From contig JBJHDF010000006.1 of NCBI GenBank assembly GCA_050486405.1, forward strand, positions 87,627 to 151,626: a DNA stretch of 64,000 nt. Direction: 5' to 3'. A program made the position numbers and the translations under genes. This document shows positions 62,150 through 64,000 of the stretch, one piece after another (the first letter of the stretch is position 1; the number at the start of each line of letters is the position of its first letter). Source of the DNA: JBJHDF01 sp050486405. GTDB lineage: Bacteria > Pseudomonadota > Gammaproteobacteria > Pseudomonadales > Cellvibrionaceae. The notes beneath the pieces are model-generated. The model saw only the letters and a list, made by a program, of their open reading frames with translations. It had not been told where the DNA came from and did not search any database.

Positions 62150-63190
62150 ATGAAACCATTCGTCCGCACCCTCGCCCTGGCTTGCGCATGCCTGACCCTG
62201 TTTTCCGCCGCCGCCTTTGCCTGCACCCGGGCGGTGTACCAGGGGCCAAATGACCTGATCATTACCGGGCGCTCCATGGACTGGAAGGACGAGATCCCCG
62301 CCAACCTGTGGCTGTTTCCCCGGGGGATGAAGCGGCACGGTGCCGTGGGCCCCAACTCCCTGACCTGGACCTCACGCTATGGCAGTGTTGTTGCCAGTGC
62401 CTTCGACATCGCCAGTGCCGACGGCATGAACGAAAAAGGCCTGGTGGCCAACCTGCTCTGGCTGGTGGAGTCCGAATACCCGGAATACGACGGCAGCCAG
62501 ACAGGGTTGAGCATCGCCGCCTGGGTGCAGTATGTACTGGACAACTACGCCACCGTGGACGAAGCGGTATCGGCACTGCGCGATGAGCCCTTTGTGGTGG
62601 TGTCCTCAACCATTCCCGGCACAGACCGATTCACCACCGTGCATCTGTCCATCTCCGACGCCACCGGCGACAACGCCATCTTCGAGTACATTGACGGCAA
62701 ACTGGTGATTCACCACGACCGCGCCTACACGGTGATGACCAACTCGCCGGTCTTCGAGCAACAACTGGCGCTGAACAGCTACTGGCAACAGATTGGCGGC
62801 CTGACCATGCTGCCCGGCACCAACCGCGCCGCGGACCGCTTTGTCAGAGCCTCTTTTTATATTGATGCGATTCCGAAAGTGGACGACCCCAGAATCGCCG
62901 TGGCCAGCGTCTTCAGCGTGATCCGAAATGCATCGGTTCCTTTCGGCATCTCCTCCGAAGAGGAACCCAATATCTCCTCCACCCGCTGGCGCTCGGTAGC
63001 TGACCAGAAAAACCTCGTCTACTACTTTGAAACCGCCTTGACCCCGAACACCTTTTGGGTCGACCTGACCAAAGTGGACTTCGCCAGCACCGAAGTGCAG
63101 CGCCTGCAACTGGAAAACCACGAAGTCTACGCGGGCAATGCCCTGTCGTCGTTCAACAAGGCGGAGCCGTTTGAGTTTGCGGGCTTGTAA
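62150..63190 (+). CDS. Secreted linear amide C-N hydrolase (choloylglycine hydrolase/penicillin V acylase family)
   Basis: 346-aa Ntn hydrolase. Signal peptide LALACACLTLFSAAAFA is cut to expose Cys as the new N-terminal nucleophile (CTRAVYQG). Other family residues: ITGRSMDWKDEIPANLWLFPRG (Arg, Asp), ADGMNEKGLVANLLWL and TVMTNSPVFEQQLALN (Asn), followed by a late Arg (SSTRWRSVADQ). It cleaves amide bonds of acyl conjugates in the periplasm; acyl-homoserine lactones or penicillin V are known substrates in the family, but none can be assigned. ATG 62150 has AGGGAC upstream. Confidence 0.9.
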   Translation: MKPFVRTLALACACLTLFSAAAFACTRAVYQGPNDLIITGRSMDWKDEIPANLWLFPRGMKRHGAVGPNSLTWTSRYGSVVASAFDIASADGMNEKGLVANLLWLVESEYPEYDGSQTGLSIAAWVQYVLDNYATVDEAVSALRDEPFVVVSSTIPGTDRFTTVHLSISDATGDNAIFEYIDGKLVIHHDRAYTVMTNSPVFEQQLALNSYWQQIGGLTMLPGTNRAADRFVRASFYIDAIPKVDDPRIAVASVFSVIRNASVPFGISSEEEPNISSTRWRSVADQKNLVYYFETALTPNTFWVDLTKVDFASTEVQRLQLENHEVYAGNALSSFNKAEPFEFAGL

Positions 63191-63348
63191 CTCAGGCAAC
63201 CGGGCGTAATGGGTTACGCGCCGACACTAAAAGCAGCATATCTCGGCAGCCAGCAGCGGCAATACTGTCTAGCTGTCGGGTAGTTGGTGTTTGGTGCCCT
63301 CTGACACGGGGGCCTGGCAACTACTGAATTTGTACAGTCAGCCACGCT

Positions 63349-63693
63349 TCATAGAATGTGATCCAGACCTTTGGTAGTTGTATCTGCCCACTTTCTGAGA
63401 ATCGCATCGTTCTTCAGAAGCGCCAACAAAATAAAACTGGCCCCGTAGAAAAACACCATAAGCATCGCCAGAGAAAAGAAAACAAGGAAAGCAGTCTCGC
63501 TCCTAGCAACACCATAAAAATGTGAATACAGAAGTACACACGAAGAGCAAAACGCAATTCCGTACAAAAACGAAAACATCCTTAGCCTTCCAGAATCAGC
63601 ACTATTTCGCACGCACTTTCTCAGCAGAAGAAGCAGGGCTACAGTTCCAAAAAGCAGCACTCCTACGAAAATTACAAACAACAAAGAAGGCAT
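63349..63693 (-). CDS. Small three-helix membrane protein, AT-rich
   Basis: 114 aa: three predicted helices (LLFVIFVGVLLFGTVALLLLL, FLYGIAFCSSCVLLYSHF, LVFFSLAMLMVFFYGASFILLAL) and a polar tail. ATG 63693 has GAGGAT at seven bases, so it is an independent gene even though the upstream frame runs into it without a stop. Base composition is far more AT-rich than surrounding genes. Its position after a truncated RHS-type gene suggests an orphan immunity protein; there is no direct evidence. Confidence 0.5.
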   Translation of the reverse strand: MPSLLFVIFVGVLLFGTVALLLLLRKCVRNSADSGRLRMFSFLYGIAFCSSCVLLYSHFYGVARSETAFLVFFSLAMLMVFFYGASFILLALLKNDAILRKWADTTTKGLDHIL

Positions 63694-64000
63694 AGCAACA
63701 TCCTCATATGCACGACATTCCTTGTAGTTGGTGCTTGTGGTCCAGCGTTCCTTTGGACTCCACAGGCCCAGGGTTTCATGCAGTTCCGAACCCATGGTAC
63801 CCGCCGGGCCGCTGGCCACCACCTCGCCATCCAGGGTGAATTCGGCGGTCAGGTTGATCAGGTAGCCCGGAATGCTGGTGGGCAGCCGGTCGGGGTCGAT
63901 GTCGCCGTTCTCGTCCGGTTCCGGCAGTTGCGCCAGCAGAATTTCCTCATCGGCGTCGGTGGCGGGCCTGAAGCTCAGGGCCAGGGTCTTGCCTGCCAGC
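63694..64000 (-). pseudogene. Truncated RHS-associated transglutaminase-type protein, partial
   Basis: The frame enters from the right edge. LAGKTLALSFRPATDADEE, LPTSIPGYLINLTAEFTLDG and MGSELHETLGLWSPK match the pre-RHS portion of large surface proteins with a transglutaminase-like domain. At about 63,740 the match and the high GC both end (WTTSTNY, then unrelated KECRAYEDVA), and the frame runs into the small membrane protein. The RHS repeats and C-terminal toxin expected in such genes are missing. The family call is from memory and only about 100 residues are visible. Confidence 0.5.

Overview
The window is GC-rich, densely coded chromosomal DNA from a Gram-negative gammaproteobacterium. 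Lipoproteins, outer-membrane barrels, lpxH, pilZ, holB, rapA, acnB and miaE all point that way. Long Gly/Ser linkers joining CBM6 and discoidin-type modules, together with GH74 and GH95 glycosidases, suggest a marine polysaccharide degrader of the Cellvibrionales type (Saccharophagus/Cellvibrio/Marinimicrobium-like). The genus is an inference. Two AT-rich islands (about 51.3-53.5 kb and 63.2-63.75 kb) stand out from this background.

Layout. 0-24 kb is mostly housekeeping: the 3' end of deaD, rapA, a YeaD-type mutarotase, a multicopper oxidase/Sco pair, mdh, dUTPase, tatD-pilZ-holB, tmk, an MMPL/LolA-like/outer-membrane export set with a TetR gene, ppiB-lpxH-DUF1287, and miaE. Large nested palindromic repeats sit in three intergenic gaps of this part. 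24-31.4 kb holds a lipoprotein beta-propeller gene and then a tight five-gene operon: outer-membrane barrel, secreted Pro-rich protein, ECF sigma factor, membrane anti-sigma factor and subtilase. A FAS1 lipoprotein and acnB follow.

36-56 kb is a plant cell-wall locus built around L-fucose. An operon read leftwards from 45.7 kb encodes an aldo/keto reductase (fucose dehydrogenase candidate), a two-subunit UxaA-type dehydratase, an SDR, an SGNH esterase lipoprotein, a fumarylacetoacetase-fold hydrolase, a GH74 xyloglucanase with a sorting-type tail, a thioredoxin-like protein and possibly a solute-binding protein. Next to it are iclR, a fucP permease plus lactonase operon, a divergent lldD (L-lactate dehydrogenase), and a GH95 alpha-fucosidase. 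Together these read as: deacetylate and cut fucosylated xyloglucan, release L-fucose, import it, oxidise it to the lactone and fuconate, dehydrate and oxidise again, hydrolyse to pyruvate plus L-lactate, and oxidise the lactate.

56.6-60.5 kb is one very large secreted gene: two discoidin-type modules, two CBM6 modules, an unrecognised domain and a di-haem DHOR/DUF1111 oxidoreductase. The window closes with a membrane GTPase, a secreted Ntn-hydrolase and, at the right edge, the broken N-terminal part of an RHS/transglutaminase-type protein running into a small AT-rich membrane-protein gene. No tRNA, rRNA, CRISPR array or insertion sequence was found.
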